A model generated the notes under the pieces. It was not told the origin of the DNA, did no database searches, and saw nothing but the letters and a program-made list of their open reading frames with translations. This document shows positions 16,389 through 25,507 of a stretch of DNA of 54,098 nucleotides, piece by piece. The position numbers were made by a program, and so were the translations under genes. Location of the stretch: the NCBI GenBank assembly GCA_045128835.1, contig JBGVRX010000020.1, forward strand, positions 1 to 54,098, in the 5' to 3' direction. The stretch comes from CALVUJ01 sp045128835 (GTDB lineage: Bacteria > Bacillota_I > Bacilli_A > RFN20 > DUOF01). The first letter of the stretch is position 1. Each line of letters opens with the position of its first letter.

Positions 16389-18134
16389 TTGAAAGAAGAG
16401 AAAATACCTTTATTACCTGAACTGCCAGGCTGTTATTTAATGAAAGATAAAGATGGTACAATCATTTATGTAGGCAAGGCTAAGAATCTTAAAAATAGAG
16501 TCAGTCAATATTTTACTAAACCTCATAATGGTAAAACTGCTTTAATGGTTTCTAATGTTGTAGACTTTGATTTAATTATTACTAATAGTGAGAAGGAAGC
16601 TTTAATATTAGAAGCTAACTTGATAAAAAAACATGATCCTAAATTTAATATTTTATTAAAGGATGATAAAAGATATCCTTACGTTAAATTGAATTTAAAG
16701 GATCATCCTTACTTAGAAATAGCTAGAGATATAAAAGATAAAAAGGCTAAATATTTTGGCCCTTTTAGTGATTCAAGCGCAGCGTATCAATCTATAAATT
16801 TATTAAATAAAATATATCCTTTAAGAAAATGTAAAAATATACCTAAAAAGGAATGCTTATATTATCATTTGAATATGTGCTTAGGACCTTGTATAAATAA
16901 GATTGAAAAGGAAGAGTACAATAAAATAATTGATAAGATAACCAAGTTTTATAATGGCGATGCAGGTGAAGTTAGAAAAGAACTTGTAAAAAAGATGAAT
17001 AATTTAGCAGAACAGTTAAAGTTTGAAGAAGCTAATGAATGTAAGATAATGATAGAATATTTAGATCATTTGCTAGTTAATCAAAGCGTTGAGTTAAATA
17101 AAAATTTAAATGTAGACTTCTTTTCAGCACATACAAAAGAGGGATATGTTTCTTTTGCGATCTTTATTTATCGTAATGGTACTCTTATTAGTAAAGAAAG
17201 TACAGTTCATGAGCAAGTTGGAGATATAAAAGAATGTTTCGAAAGTTATATTACTTCTTATTATTTAAAGAGAGTAAAGCCAAAAGAAATTGTTGTACCT
17301 TCATATTTGGATAAAGAACTTTTAAGTGATGTTTTAGAAATAAAAGTAAGTGATTCTAAATCGGGAACTAGAAAGAAAATTATGGATATGGTTGGACAAA
17401 ATGCAATTAAAGCTATGGAAGATGAATTTGCTAAAAACAATAATAAGCAACAAGTCCTTTCAACTTTACAAAATTTATTAAATATAGAATATCCTCATAG
17501 AATAGATTTATTTGATAATTCTCATTTTGCAGGAGATAATGCTTTAGGTGTTAAAGTTTGTTTTGAAGATGGAGTAAGTAATAAAAAATTATATCGTAAA
17601 TATCTTATAAAAGGCGACAATACAAAAGATGATTTAGCTAGTATGAGAGAAGTTGTTTATAGACGTCTTTTTAAGATTATCTCTGAAGATGATTATAAGC
17701 CTGACTTGATTATTGTAGATGGAGGAATTAATCAATTAAATGAAGTTAAAGATATAGTTTCTAATTTGAATTTGGATATTAATCTAGCGGGATTAGTTAA
17801 AGATGATAAACATAATACAAGAGCTTTGTTAAATGAAGAAGGAGAGGTTATTGAAATAGATAAAAGAAGTGATCTGTTCTTCTTTCTTATGAAGATGCAA
17901 GATGAAGTTCACCGCTTTGCGATTACTTCTCATATTAATAAGAGAAAGAAATCTTTAACTAGTTCAATTCTTGATGAAGTAAAAGGCTTAGGGGCGAAGA
18001 GAAAAGAAGTGTTATTAAAGGCTTTTAAATCTACAGCGGACTTATCAAAAGCAACAGTAGAAGAGATAAGTCAATATGTTCCTATTAATGTAGCAAAAGA
18101 AATAAAAGAAAAATTAGAAGAAAAGAATAATTAA
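16389..18134 (+). CDS. uvrC: excinuclease ABC subunit C
   Basis: 581 residues, about the usual length. UvrC makes both cuts in nucleotide excision repair with UvrAB. The GIY-YIG domain is at the N-terminus (GCYLMKDKDG, IIYVGKAKNLKNRVSQYF, 14-42), a UVR helix pair near 195-230 (LAEQLKFEEANECKIMIEYL), the RNase H-like 5' nuclease near 370-530 (RIDLFDNSHFAG, IIVDGGINQL) and a HhH pair at the end (LDEVKGLGAKRKEVLLKAF). The start is a TTG one base after the mutS2 stop, served by AAGGTG inside mutS2; the conserved LPELPGCYLMKD begins right after it, so no later start fits. Confidence 0.95.
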   Translation: MKEEKIPLLPELPGCYLMKDKDGTIIYVGKAKNLKNRVSQYFTKPHNGKTALMVSNVVDFDLIITNSEKEALILEANLIKKHDPKFNILLKDDKRYPYVKLNLKDHPYLEIARDIKDKKAKYFGPFSDSSAAYQSINLLNKIYPLRKCKNIPKKECLYYHLNMCLGPCINKIEKEEYNKIIDKITKFYNGDAGEVRKELVKKMNNLAEQLKFEEANECKIMIEYLDHLLVNQSVELNKNLNVDFFSAHTKEGYVSFAIFIYRNGTLISKESTVHEQVGDIKECFESYITSYYLKRVKPKEIVVPSYLDKELLSDVLEIKVSDSKSGTRKKIMDMVGQNAIKAMEDEFAKNNNKQQVLSTLQNLLNIEYPHRIDLFDNSHFAGDNALGVKVCFEDGVSNKKLYRKYLIKGDNTKDDLASMREVVYRRLFKIISEDDYKPDLIIVDGGINQLNEVKDIVSNLNLDINLAGLVKDDKHNTRALLNEEGEVIEIDKRSDLFFFLMKMQDEVHRFAITSHINKRKKSLTSSILDEVKGLGAKRKEVLLKAFKSTADLSKATVEEISQYVPINVAKEIKEKLEEKNN

Positions 18135-18204
18135 TAACAATAGAATGGACATTTATAGAAATAAAAATATAATGTGATACAATTAAATAAAGGCAGTGAT
18201 AGTT

Positions 18205-20013
18205 ATGGAAATCAAAATGAATGGCGATTTTAAAGAACTCTTAGAAATTTTGAAAAAATCAACCTTTGAGGAAGAGGAAGATTTCACTGCGAATATAGAA
18301 GCGTTTTTTTTGAAGGAAGAATTAGGGATTGACGCTCCTATTAGTAAGACTGAAAAGAGTACTGGTGCGAAGATACGCTTAGAATATAATTTTGAAAAAG
18401 ATGGATCGAAAGTCCCATTTACATTAGATCTAGTAAAAAAATATATAGCTGAAATCGAAAAATATAAGCCTAATACAAATTTTGATTTTACTATTTGTTA
18501 TGTAATGGATCAAAAATTTATTGTAGATACAAAGGATTGTAAAACATTAGAGCAAGTAGATAATTATTTAAGAGAAACAAAAGATAAAGAATTGATGATT
18601 TCGCATAACAAAGATGAGTTTCATATATATGGATTTAGAAAAACATTAAATGCGAATAGAAAATTAGATTCTGTCGCAGATAAAATTAGAAATGCTAAAA
18701 ATAACGGAGAGCCACTTTCACCTTTTGAAAAATTTATGGTTGCATATGAGTATGTAACTAATTTTGCATATAATGAAGGTGGAGATGTTTTACATCATGA
18801 AACTAGCCATTGGATTCCTGTGCTTGAAGGAGATAAAATTGTTTGTGCTGGATATGCTTCTCTGTTAGAAACATTATGTAATAGAATTTTTACTCAAAAT
18901 GAAGTCAAAGTATTTAACCAAGGATTAAGGGTGTTTCATAAAAATGAAAATATTTCTCTTGTTGGCCATGGGAATAATACTGTTTTTATTAAAGATGATA
19001 AATATAATATTGATGGTTTGTTTTATGCCGATCCATGTTGGGATTCTATAAATGCTAATCGAAAAGATAAACCACAAGCATATTGTTGTATCCCTTTAAG
19101 AGATGTTTTAAAGGAGAGAAATTACGGCTTTGTATTTGAAGATAATTTTTCAAATTTGTATTTAAGTAAGTATAAAGAATATACTGAAGCTAAAAAAGCC
19201 GCAGAAGATAGCGTTGATATGGGAGACTTTGATTTTGAAGATGACATTGAAGTAAAAAAAGATTTTTCTGATATAGTAGAATCGTTTTTTATGGGATATA
19301 AAAAGAATGGAAATGAACAAGAATATTTTAAGTCTAATTTAGGAAGAATAGTTACATATGATAGAGATGAAAGATTAAGCCTGGAGGAGAAGCAATTCTT
19401 AGAAAGATACAAAGAAATGAAAGAGAAGGAAGTTTCTGGTAAGTATGGTAAATTACTTGAAAAATATAAGCATTTAGAAGTTCCTGGATATATTTCTAAT
19501 GAATTGATTAAATATGGACATTTAGATGAAATATTTAATGTTATAGAAAACGATGAATCTAAGGAAGAAGATGTTGTACGTGCGATCGATGCGATGGCTA
19601 AAGTTTTTAGTGATGAGCGTGTAAAGAATTATATAGAAAGATGTAAAGAGAATAATCTTGGTGCTTCTACTTTTGATGAGTTTGTTTCTTATAGGATGAC
19701 ATTTTCATCTTGTAGTAAAAAGGAAAAAGAAACATTGGCTAAAAAGAAACAATTTATAGAAAATGCTAAAAAACAAAATGCAATTGTAACAAGAACTGTT
19801 TTAGATGAGAAAGCAGAATCGAATGTTGTTCCTATTGAAGCTTTTATTAATTCTTACAAAATTATTGGTAATCAACAAGGTCTTCGTGGGGCACAATTAG
19901 AAGAGTATGTTAGAAATAGAATTCAAAAATCAATTGAAAGAACAAGGCAAAGCTTTGATATAGAAAAGTGCTCGTCTTGTTTTGCAAAACAAAGTGTTAT
20001 GAAAAGAGGGTGA
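18205..20013 (+). CDS. transglutaminase-like (papain-fold) protein, unknown role
   Basis: 602 residues from the ATG at 18205 (AAAGG about 11 nt upstream; a GTG at 18196 is too close to that site). A central region has the three parts of a transglutaminase-core triad in order: Cys in VCAGYASLLETLCNR (near 214), His in GHGNNTVFI (near 254) and Asp in YADPCWD (near 275-278). The YEYVTNFAYN segment before the Cys also suits this fold, where a helix precedes the nucleophile. The N-terminal 180 residues and the charged, helical C-terminal half are not recognised. There is no signal peptide, so the protein should be cytoplasmic. It has a TGTGATACAAT-like promoter and its own terminator. It may be a protease, a cross-linker or inactive. 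Confidence 0.6.
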   Translation: MEIKMNGDFKELLEILKKSTFEEEEDFTANIEAFFLKEELGIDAPISKTEKSTGAKIRLEYNFEKDGSKVPFTLDLVKKYIAEIEKYKPNTNFDFTICYVMDQKFIVDTKDCKTLEQVDNYLRETKDKELMISHNKDEFHIYGFRKTLNANRKLDSVADKIRNAKNNGEPLSPFEKFMVAYEYVTNFAYNEGGDVLHHETSHWIPVLEGDKIVCAGYASLLETLCNRIFTQNEVKVFNQGLRVFHKNENISLVGHGNNTVFIKDDKYNIDGLFYADPCWDSINANRKDKPQAYCCIPLRDVLKERNYGFVFEDNFSNLYLSKYKEYTEAKKAAEDSVDMGDFDFEDDIEVKKDFSDIVESFFMGYKKNGNEQEYFKSNLGRIVTYDRDERLSLEEKQFLERYKEMKEKEVSGKYGKLLEKYKHLEVPGYISNELIKYGHLDEIFNVIENDESKEEDVVRAIDAMAKVFSDERVKNYIERCKENNLGASTFDEFVSYRMTFSSCSKKEKETLAKKKQFIENAKKQNAIVTRTVLDEKAESNVVPIEAFINSYKIIGNQQGLRGAQLEEYVRNRIQKSIERTRQSFDIEKCSSCFAKQSVMKRG

Positions 20014-20025
20014 CCTCTTTTTTTC
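20002..20025 (+). terminator. intrinsic terminator
   Basis: AAAGAGG (20003-20009), loop GTGA, CCTCTTT (20014-20020), then T-rich tail. The loop contains the stop codon of the transglutaminase-like gene. Confidence 0.8.
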
Positions 20026-20128
20026 TTTACTTTATTAACAAGTTCTTTGATAAACTTGAAAAAATCCTGCTTTAAATAGATAATAAAATTAATAAGTGTT
20101 TTTATTTATTGAAAAGCGGGTGATTAGT

Positions 20129-21874
20129 ATGTGGTGGTTATTTGCAATAGTAGGAGTGTTAGGCGTTACTTTTTTGGGTATTAATTCAGCCAAGAAAAAG
20201 AAAGATGAAGCAAAACATAATCATCCTAAACCTAAAGCAAAACGTTATGCGGGTAAAGATAAAATGGAACGATTTAGAATAAAGAGTAAAAATGGCGAAC
20301 CTGTTAATGAATTTAAGAAAAAGGGTAAGTTAAGTGCTACTCCAAAAACACCAGAAGAAAAGAAAGTTAAAACTGGTAGTGTTCCTCCAATTACAGGAGT
20401 TCCTGCGCCAAAAGTGGATCCGGTAAAAGTTGTGAAACCTAAACCAATCACAGGGGTTCCTGCACCAAAAGTTGAACCAGTAAAAGTAGGAGTAACTCCT
20501 CCAGTTACAGGAGTGCCAGCACAAAAGGTTGAACCAGTAAAAGTAGAAACGCCTAAAAAAGGACCTCAACCAACAATAACTGCAGCAAAGAAAGAACTTG
20601 CTAAATTAGAAAAGAAGGTTTTATATGGTGTTGATGTAAAGAAACCAAGTGAAGTTGTTGCTCGTAAGATTTCTAAAATGCCTAACATTGATGTTAGTGA
20701 TTTAAGTAAGACTGATAGAAAAGATCATCATTATCGTGTAACATCTGCGGTTATGAAAAAATGGAATGCAGAAAAAACTAAAGTGCATACTACAATTACT
20801 GAATTAGCAGATTCATTAGATAAAGGAGAAAGTCCACAAGAAGTTTTAGCAAAGAAACCTGAAGCTCCTAGTTTTAAAACTTTTGTTGAGGGAAGTGACA
20901 AATTAATTACTGTAACTAGTGAAAAATATGATTATTATCATTTCTTTATTTTAGATAAATCTAGAGAAGTTTTAAAATTATTAGGACCTATTGATCCGCG
21001 TAGAACTGAAATAGAAAACATTGTAAAAAGAGTGGAAGAGAAGATAGATCATTTCGATTCTAGTTTAGATGATTTTTTGGTTTTTATTGAGACTGATTTA
21101 GTTAAAATGGAGAATATCGAGAAAGAAATTAAAAACATTCAAAAAACTGAAAGTGCCCGTAAAGTTAAAAAAGATATTGAAAGATACAAAACTAATCTTT
21201 TAGGTGGCAAAAGTAAGGATGGAAAAACGATTGATTCTTTGATTCAAAATAGAATGACTAATATGGAAATTGAAGGCAAAATCTCTTTAGGTAACGCAGC
21301 AAACAAAGAAGGAATCTTGAGAGTTGTTAGAGGCGAGTGGGATAAAAAAGTTGCAGCAGCTACTAAAAAATGTGATGGATTAGTTGCTAAATTGTCAGAA
21401 GATAAGGGTAGCGTTGAAGAAGTAACTAAAATGATTCCTACATTATCTGTAGAGTCTTTCGTTAATAGTGCAGAATGTAGAAGTTTAATTGCTAATACAT
21501 ATCAAAAGATGGCTGCAATGCAAAAATATAGCGAATTAATGAAAAAAGAATTTGCTGCTAATTTAGGACTATTAAAAGATGAAGAGTTAAAGAAGTTTGT
21601 GCATGAACAAATGGATGCTTTAAGTGCTGATGTTATGGATCCTAAAGTAACAGCAGAGGCCTTTAAACAAAAGTCTAAAGGTATTGTTGATTCTGTTTTA
21701 GAGAAAGTTATGGTTACTAGCAATAAAATATTAGCGGCACAAAAAGAAAAAGAGAAAAAACAAGCAGGAATTCCAGAAGGTATGACTGTTACTCAAAGTG
21801 GTATTATTATTCCTAAGAATAATGAACCAACACCAAAGAAAGAAATTATTTTACCAAATAGTTCAAAAAGATAA
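20129..21874 (+). CDS. membrane-anchored coiled-coil protein with proline-rich repeats
   Basis: 581 residues from the ATG at 20129 (GCGGGTGATTAGT before it); the upstream in-frame ATG at 20096 has no ribosome site. An N-terminal membrane helix (WWLFAIVGVLGVTFLG) with a Lys-rich stretch after it suggests the body lies in the cytoplasm. Residues about 86-145 hold three copies of a repeat built on TGVPAPKVxPVKV. The remaining 430 residues are almost entirely charged helix with few Cys. The C-terminus returns to a Pro-rich tail (GMTVTQSGIIIPKNNEPTPKK). No enzyme motif is visible. It may be a scaffold reaching from the membrane. Unrecognised family, real gene. Confidence 0.6.
   Translation: MWWLFAIVGVLGVTFLGINSAKKKKDEAKHNHPKPKAKRYAGKDKMERFRIKSKNGEPVNEFKKKGKLSATPKTPEEKKVKTGSVPPITGVPAPKVDPVKVVKPKPITGVPAPKVEPVKVGVTPPVTGVPAQKVEPVKVETPKKGPQPTITAAKKELAKLEKKVLYGVDVKKPSEVVARKISKMPNIDVSDLSKTDRKDHHYRVTSAVMKKWNAEKTKVHTTITELADSLDKGESPQEVLAKKPEAPSFKTFVEGSDKLITVTSEKYDYYHFFILDKSREVLKLLGPIDPRRTEIENIVKRVEEKIDHFDSSLDDFLVFIETDLVKMENIEKEIKNIQKTESARKVKKDIERYKTNLLGGKSKDGKTIDSLIQNRMTNMEIEGKISLGNAANKEGILRVVRGEWDKKVAAATKKCDGLVAKLSEDKGSVEEVTKMIPTLSVESFVNSAECRSLIANTYQKMAAMQKYSELMKKEFAANLGLLKDEELKKFVHEQMDALSADVMDPKVTAEAFKQKSKGIVDSVLEKVMVTSNKILAAQKEKEKKQAGIPEGMTVTQSGIIIPKNNEPTPKKEIILPNSSKR
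20385..20550 (+). repeat. three tandem proline-rich coding repeats
   Basis: Three copies of about 54-57 bp encode P-x-TGVPAPKVDPVKV, P-ITGVPAPKVEPVKV and P-VTGVPAQKVEPVKV. Copies differ by codon and amino-acid changes, so they are not a recent slippage product. Confidence 0.8.
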
Positions 21875-21884
21875 AATTGTAGTA

Positions 21885-21911
21885 ACCTTAGAAATTATAA
21901 ATCATAGTATA
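21885..21911 (+). promoter_or_regulatory. sigma-K-like promoter before gerE-like gene
   Basis: AC at 21885-21886, exactly 16 nt, then CATAGTATA (21903-21911) fits the mother-cell sigma-K pattern AC-N16-CATANNNTA. gerE of B. subtilis is transcribed by sigma-K. The gap also lacks a good TTGACA/TATAAT pair. Confidence 0.45.
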
Positions 21912-21933
21912 CAGTAGTAATGGAGGTTTAAAT

Positions 21934-22137
21934 ATGCCATCAATATTGACTGAACGAGAAAGAGAGGTCTTTAATCTATTAGTGGCAAATAAAACGACTA
22001 AGCAAATAGCTTCCTTACTATATATCAGTGAAAAAACGGTACGAAATCATGTTTCTAATGTTATTCAGAAACTTGGCGTAAAAGGACGAGCACAAGCAGT
22101 CGTGGAACTATTAAGATTGAAGGAAATTGCTTTATAA
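21934..22137 (+). CDS. gerE: GerE-like LuxR-type HTH regulator
   Basis: 67 residues made of only a LuxR/GerE DNA-binding domain: LTEREREVFNLLVANKTTKQ, then IASLLYISEKTVRNHVSNVI (recognition helix) and QKLGVKGRAQAVVELLRL. This stand-alone form is like B. subtilis GerE (74 residues), the late mother-cell regulator of spore coat genes. Support comes from its position (after mutS2-uvrC, before a gerM-like gene, as in B. subtilis), its sigma-K-like promoter and its GGAGG ribosome site. Other small LuxR-type regulators without receiver domains exist, so the spore role is an inference. It is a single-gene unit with its own terminator. Confidence 0.7.
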   Translation: MPSILTEREREVFNLLVANKTTKQIASLLYISEKTVRNHVSNVIQKLGVKGRAQAVVELLRLKEIAL

Positions 22138-22160
22138 CCTCGAGAAATCGAGGTTTTTTT
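22136..22160 (+). terminator. intrinsic terminator after gerE-like gene
   Basis: AACCTCGA, GAAA tetraloop, TCGAGGTT, then T run. It overlaps the stop codon. Confidence 0.9.
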
Positions 22161-22204
22161 GTTCTTAGTTTTAATTATAATTCATATTTTATAATGGTGA
22201 TTTT

Positions 22205-22738
22205 ATGCTTGGTTATTTCCTTTTTAGTGTTCCTATTTTATTTGTTGTAGGCAGTTTATTTCATTTTGTATATAAATGGTCTAAAAACAATAAGTTGGTA
22301 GGTGTTTTTGTTCCTGTTAATGAAAGTATATTTGAACATAGTAAGTTGTTATTATTTCCTTTAACTATTTTCTATTTGTTTTCTTATATATTTATAAGAG
22401 ATAGTGTTGAAGTCAATAGTTATTTCTTTGCTCTATTAATTAGTGTTGTATTTTCAATTATTGTTATGGTTTCTTTTTATTATACTTATAAAGAAATTAT
22501 TGGTAATTCTTATTTATGGTTAGATATTTTTGATTTGTTTCTTTCTTTATTTGTAGGGCAATCTATTGCAAACCATGTGTATGTTTATTTTAGGGGTTGG
22601 GAATGGTATGTTTCTTTATTTGTAATTGTTTCTATTTTTGTATTGTATGCTTATTTAACTTTTAAGCCTTTTAAAACTCCGTTTTTTAAAGATGAAAAAA
22701 GTAAAACTTATGGAATAAATAAAAATATTGAATCATAG
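22205..22738 (+). CDS. DUF6512-like membrane protein
   Basis: 177 residues with five or six membrane segments. The segment PVNESIFEHSKLLLFP is a hallmark I associate with the DUF6512 family of Firmicutes membrane proteins, whose function is unknown. GGTGATTTT serves the ATG. The last 12 bases run close to the gerM-like gene, with only 28 bp between stop and the next ATG, so the two are probably one transcript. Confidence 0.6.
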   Translation: MLGYFLFSVPILFVVGSLFHFVYKWSKNNKLVGVFVPVNESIFEHSKLLLFPLTIFYLFSYIFIRDSVEVNSYFFALLISVVFSIIVMVSFYYTYKEIIGNSYLWLDIFDLFLSLFVGQSIANHVYVYFRGWEWYVSLFVIVSIFVLYAYLTFKPFKTPFFKDEKSKTYGINKNIES

Positions 22739-22766
22739 TCTTTATTGTAAAGAGAGGAGAAAGAGA

Positions 22767-23765
22767 ATGAAAAAATTCATGAAGAAAAGGTTTTTTATAT
22801 TTTTATTTCCAGTTATAGCAATATGTATAACAGTAGGGGCACTAGTTTTCTCTAATAATGAAGAATTAGAACATAGTTTTGTTGTGGATGTAAAAAAAGA
22901 TCAAACTTATAGAAAAGTGTACATGCTAGATAATGACAATTATCTTGTGCCTTTAACATTTGCTTTTGATTCTAAAGAAATTTTAGCAGATGATATAAGA
23001 TATGTTATTTCTATGTTAAGAGATGATAGCCCTTTAACAGAAAAAGGTTATAGTCCTTTACTTAATGAAAATGTCAAAATACAAGGAATTGATTTAGAGA
23101 ATAATATTTTAAATATAGATTTTTCAAAAGAATTCAATGAGTATGATGTAAGTAAAGAAGAACAGATTATTGAATCATTAACTTGGACATTAATGCAGTA
23201 TGATGAAGTTAATGGCGTTACTATTAGTGTTGATGGAATAAAACTAGAAACATTGCCTCAAAGTGGAACAGCATTGCCAAGTGTTTTAGATAAAACAATA
23301 GGTATTAATAAGTATTATGATACGACAGGAAATATTTATAATACGACTAGTATTACAGTGTTCTACGAAAAAGAAAATTTTGGAGAAACTGTATATGTTC
23401 CAGTAACAAGAAGAGTCATTGAAGAAGAAAATGAAAAAATGAGTGTATATAATGCAATGAAAGAAGATATTTCAGTTATGAGTGGGCTTAAAAGAATAGA
23501 TGTTATTGATTTGATTGATGAAGAAATGTCTATTAATTTTAATGAAGATGAATTGAATGTAGCTTTAATGAGTGAAGCTCTTATGGAAGAAGGGATAATT
23601 GATAATAAAATTTATGAGTTGTTAGTTATGACTTATGCTGATTTAAATGATATTAGTGTTAGTTTTACTTTTGAAGTTGATGAGGAAGAAGTATCTGTTA
23701 ATGGGTATCAAAAAGATGAAGATTATAAGGTTAGTTCGATAATAATTAATGAAGTAAAAATGTAA
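22767..23765 (+). CDS. gerM: GerMN-domain protein (GerM-like)
   Basis: 332 residues from the ATG at 22767 (AGAGGAGAAAGAG). An N-terminal membrane anchor (about 8-28: FFIFLFPVIAICITVGALVF) is followed by two GerMN-type domains, about 50-160 and 190-325. Each has the typical pattern: a strand with YVP or YLVP, a run of helix that starts with the MLRDD or NAMKED region, and a closing strand (NNILNIDFSKEF and EEMSINFNEDEL). GerM in B. subtilis is a sporulation lipoprotein needed for germination and engulfment-time assembly of the SpoIIIA-SpoIIQ complex; two GerMN domains are usual. No lipobox Cys is seen here. Its place between gerE and tig agrees with B. subtilis order. Confidence 0.75.
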   Translation: MKKFMKKRFFIFLFPVIAICITVGALVFSNNEELEHSFVVDVKKDQTYRKVYMLDNDNYLVPLTFAFDSKEILADDIRYVISMLRDDSPLTEKGYSPLLNENVKIQGIDLENNILNIDFSKEFNEYDVSKEEQIIESLTWTLMQYDEVNGVTISVDGIKLETLPQSGTALPSVLDKTIGINKYYDTTGNIYNTTSITVFYEKENFGETVYVPVTRRVIEEENEKMSVYNAMKEDISVMSGLKRIDVIDLIDEEMSINFNEDELNVALMSEALMEEGIIDNKIYELLVMTYADLNDISVSFTFEVDEEEVSVNGYQKDEDYKVSSIIINEVKM

Positions 23766-23772
23766 TTAAAAT

Positions 23773-23800
23773 AACTGTTGAGGTGTTCAACAGTTTTTCT
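23773..23800 (+). terminator. intrinsic terminator after gerM-like gene
   Basis: AACTGTTGA (23773-23781) pairs with TCAACAGTT (23787-23795), then T's. Confidence 0.85.
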
Positions 23801-23868
23801 TTATAAATAAAATTATTTTATGGTAAACAATTATTAGAAAGTGTGCTAGAATATGTTGGGTGTTATAT

Positions 23869-25449
23869 ATGGATAATGTACAACTTTTAAATGATTATTA
23901 TAAAGAAACAGAAGAGAAAATGCGTCTAAGATATTTAGATTTGATGCTTTTGAATTACGAAAATATTTTGGATTTAATTATTAAAAATATTAAGGCTAAT
24001 AAAGAGTTAAAAAACAATGCGTATGCCTTAAATATTTTATCTAAAAAGAAAAAGGTTCAAGAGCATTTGGAAGATAACTTAACTTTAACCACTTTAATGA
24101 TTTTACTTAATAGCGAAGAAAGTAAGGTTAGAAAAAACACTTATATTATGCTAGGTAATTTAAATGGTAGTGATTATAGTAAGTTCTTATTAGATGCTTT
24201 GGAAAAAGAAACTGTTAATTTTTGTTTGTCCTCAATTATTTTATCTTTAGGGAATTATAAGATTGAAGGCATTTCTGAAATTTTGAAAAACAAAATGAAT
24301 CAAATTGAAACGAAGTATCAAAATAAAGAGATTGAAAAGAGTCATTATGATGAAATAAAGAAGAGTATTGATAAGGTGTTATTGAAAAATATTGCTTTTA
24401 ACAAGCATAAGTTTATAGGGTTTAATGATAAAAGGGATATCCTTTTAACTATTATGCCTGCGTTAAAGAATGCTAGTATGAATGAAATAAAGAGTTCATT
24501 TAAAGATGCCAGATTTGTAGATGAAGGTGTTTTAATTAGTGCGACTGATTATAACTCTGTTTTTAAACTTAGAACTTTCTATGAAGCTCTTTTATGTACT
24601 AAACAAGGTTTTAATTTGAATAAAGAAAATGTGGCTACATATATTGCAAAGTTATTAAAAGATAATTTTATTTCTTCTTGTCATGAAGAAACTAATAATC
24701 CTTTTTACTATAGAATAGAAGTAAAGAGTACGATGAATAAGGAAAAGAAGTTATCTTTAATTGAAGAAGTAAAGACAAAATTAGATGCTTCATTAAATGG
24801 TCAATATATCAATAATCCGTCTTTATATGAATTTGAAATTAGAATTATAGAGAAAGAAGACAAGTATAGTGTGTTCTTTAAACTATATACAGTAGAGGAT
24901 AACAGATATAGTTATAGAGTTACAGATTTACCAGCCTCTATTAATCCAACTACTGCCTCTATTTTAATGCAAGAGATAAAAGGTTATTTAAGAGAAGACG
25001 CTGAAGTTATGGATGCTTTTTGTGGAACTTCTACTATGCTTATAGAAAGAAGTTTTGCAAAAAAATATAAATCTTTAACTGGTATTGATATTAGTGAAGA
25101 AGCAGTTGAGTATTCTAAGATAAATGCTAATAATGTTCCTTTGAAAATAGAACTTGTATGTGAAAATATTATAAAATATCAAGGCCCTGAATTTGATGAA
25201 ATTATTTCTAATATGCCATTTGGTAATAGAGTATCTAATCATGAACTAAATATTACATTATATAAAAGATTTATTTCAAAACTAGATAGTATGTTGAAGA
25301 GCAAGGGAATGGCTTTCTTATTAACTAGTGAAATTGGTTTAATGAAGAAACTTGTTAGTGAAAATAAGAACTTAAAATTAGTTAAAAATATATATGTAGA
25401 AAGTGGAGGTTTAAAACCACACTTGTTTATAATTAAAAAAGTAGGCTAA
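23869..25449 (+). CDS. RNA methyltransferase-like protein with helical-repeat N-terminus
   Basis: 526 residues from the ATG at 23869 (TTGGGTG upstream). The C-terminal ~170 residues are an SAM-dependent methyltransferase of the UPF0020/TrmN type: LPASINPTTASIL before the fold, motif I VMDAFCGTSTMLIE (near 378), the acidic strand end GIDISEEAVEYSK, and motif IV NMPFG (near 447) in place of the common NPPYG. Such enzymes methylate guanine N2 in tRNA or rRNA. The middle (about 200-340) may correspond to a substrate-binding THUMP-like region. The first 180 residues are helical pairs resembling HEAT repeats (KVRKNTYIMLGNLNGSDYSKFL, CLSSIILSLGNYKIEGISEI), an unusual addition. Substrate unknown. Confidence 0.65.
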   Translation: MDNVQLLNDYYKETEEKMRLRYLDLMLLNYENILDLIIKNIKANKELKNNAYALNILSKKKKVQEHLEDNLTLTTLMILLNSEESKVRKNTYIMLGNLNGSDYSKFLLDALEKETVNFCLSSIILSLGNYKIEGISEILKNKMNQIETKYQNKEIEKSHYDEIKKSIDKVLLKNIAFNKHKFIGFNDKRDILLTIMPALKNASMNEIKSSFKDARFVDEGVLISATDYNSVFKLRTFYEALLCTKQGFNLNKENVATYIAKLLKDNFISSCHEETNNPFYYRIEVKSTMNKEKKLSLIEEVKTKLDASLNGQYINNPSLYEFEIRIIEKEDKYSVFFKLYTVEDNRYSYRVTDLPASINPTTASILMQEIKGYLREDAEVMDAFCGTSTMLIERSFAKKYKSLTGIDISEEAVEYSKINANNVPLKIELVCENIIKYQGPEFDEIISNMPFGNRVSNHELNITLYKRFISKLDSMLKSKGMAFLLTSEIGLMKKLVSENKNLKLVKNIYVESGGLKPHLFIIKKVG

Positions 25450-25507
25450 ACATATTCTTAATTTAAATTTTAGTATATAATAAAAAAGTGATAGTAGGAG
25501 GGGTATT

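Noticed and set aside
22185..22204. Second sigma-K-like promoter (CATATTTTA) before the DUF6512-like gene
   Set aside because: No AC sits 16 nt upstream, and an overlapping TATAAT explains the sequence equally well.
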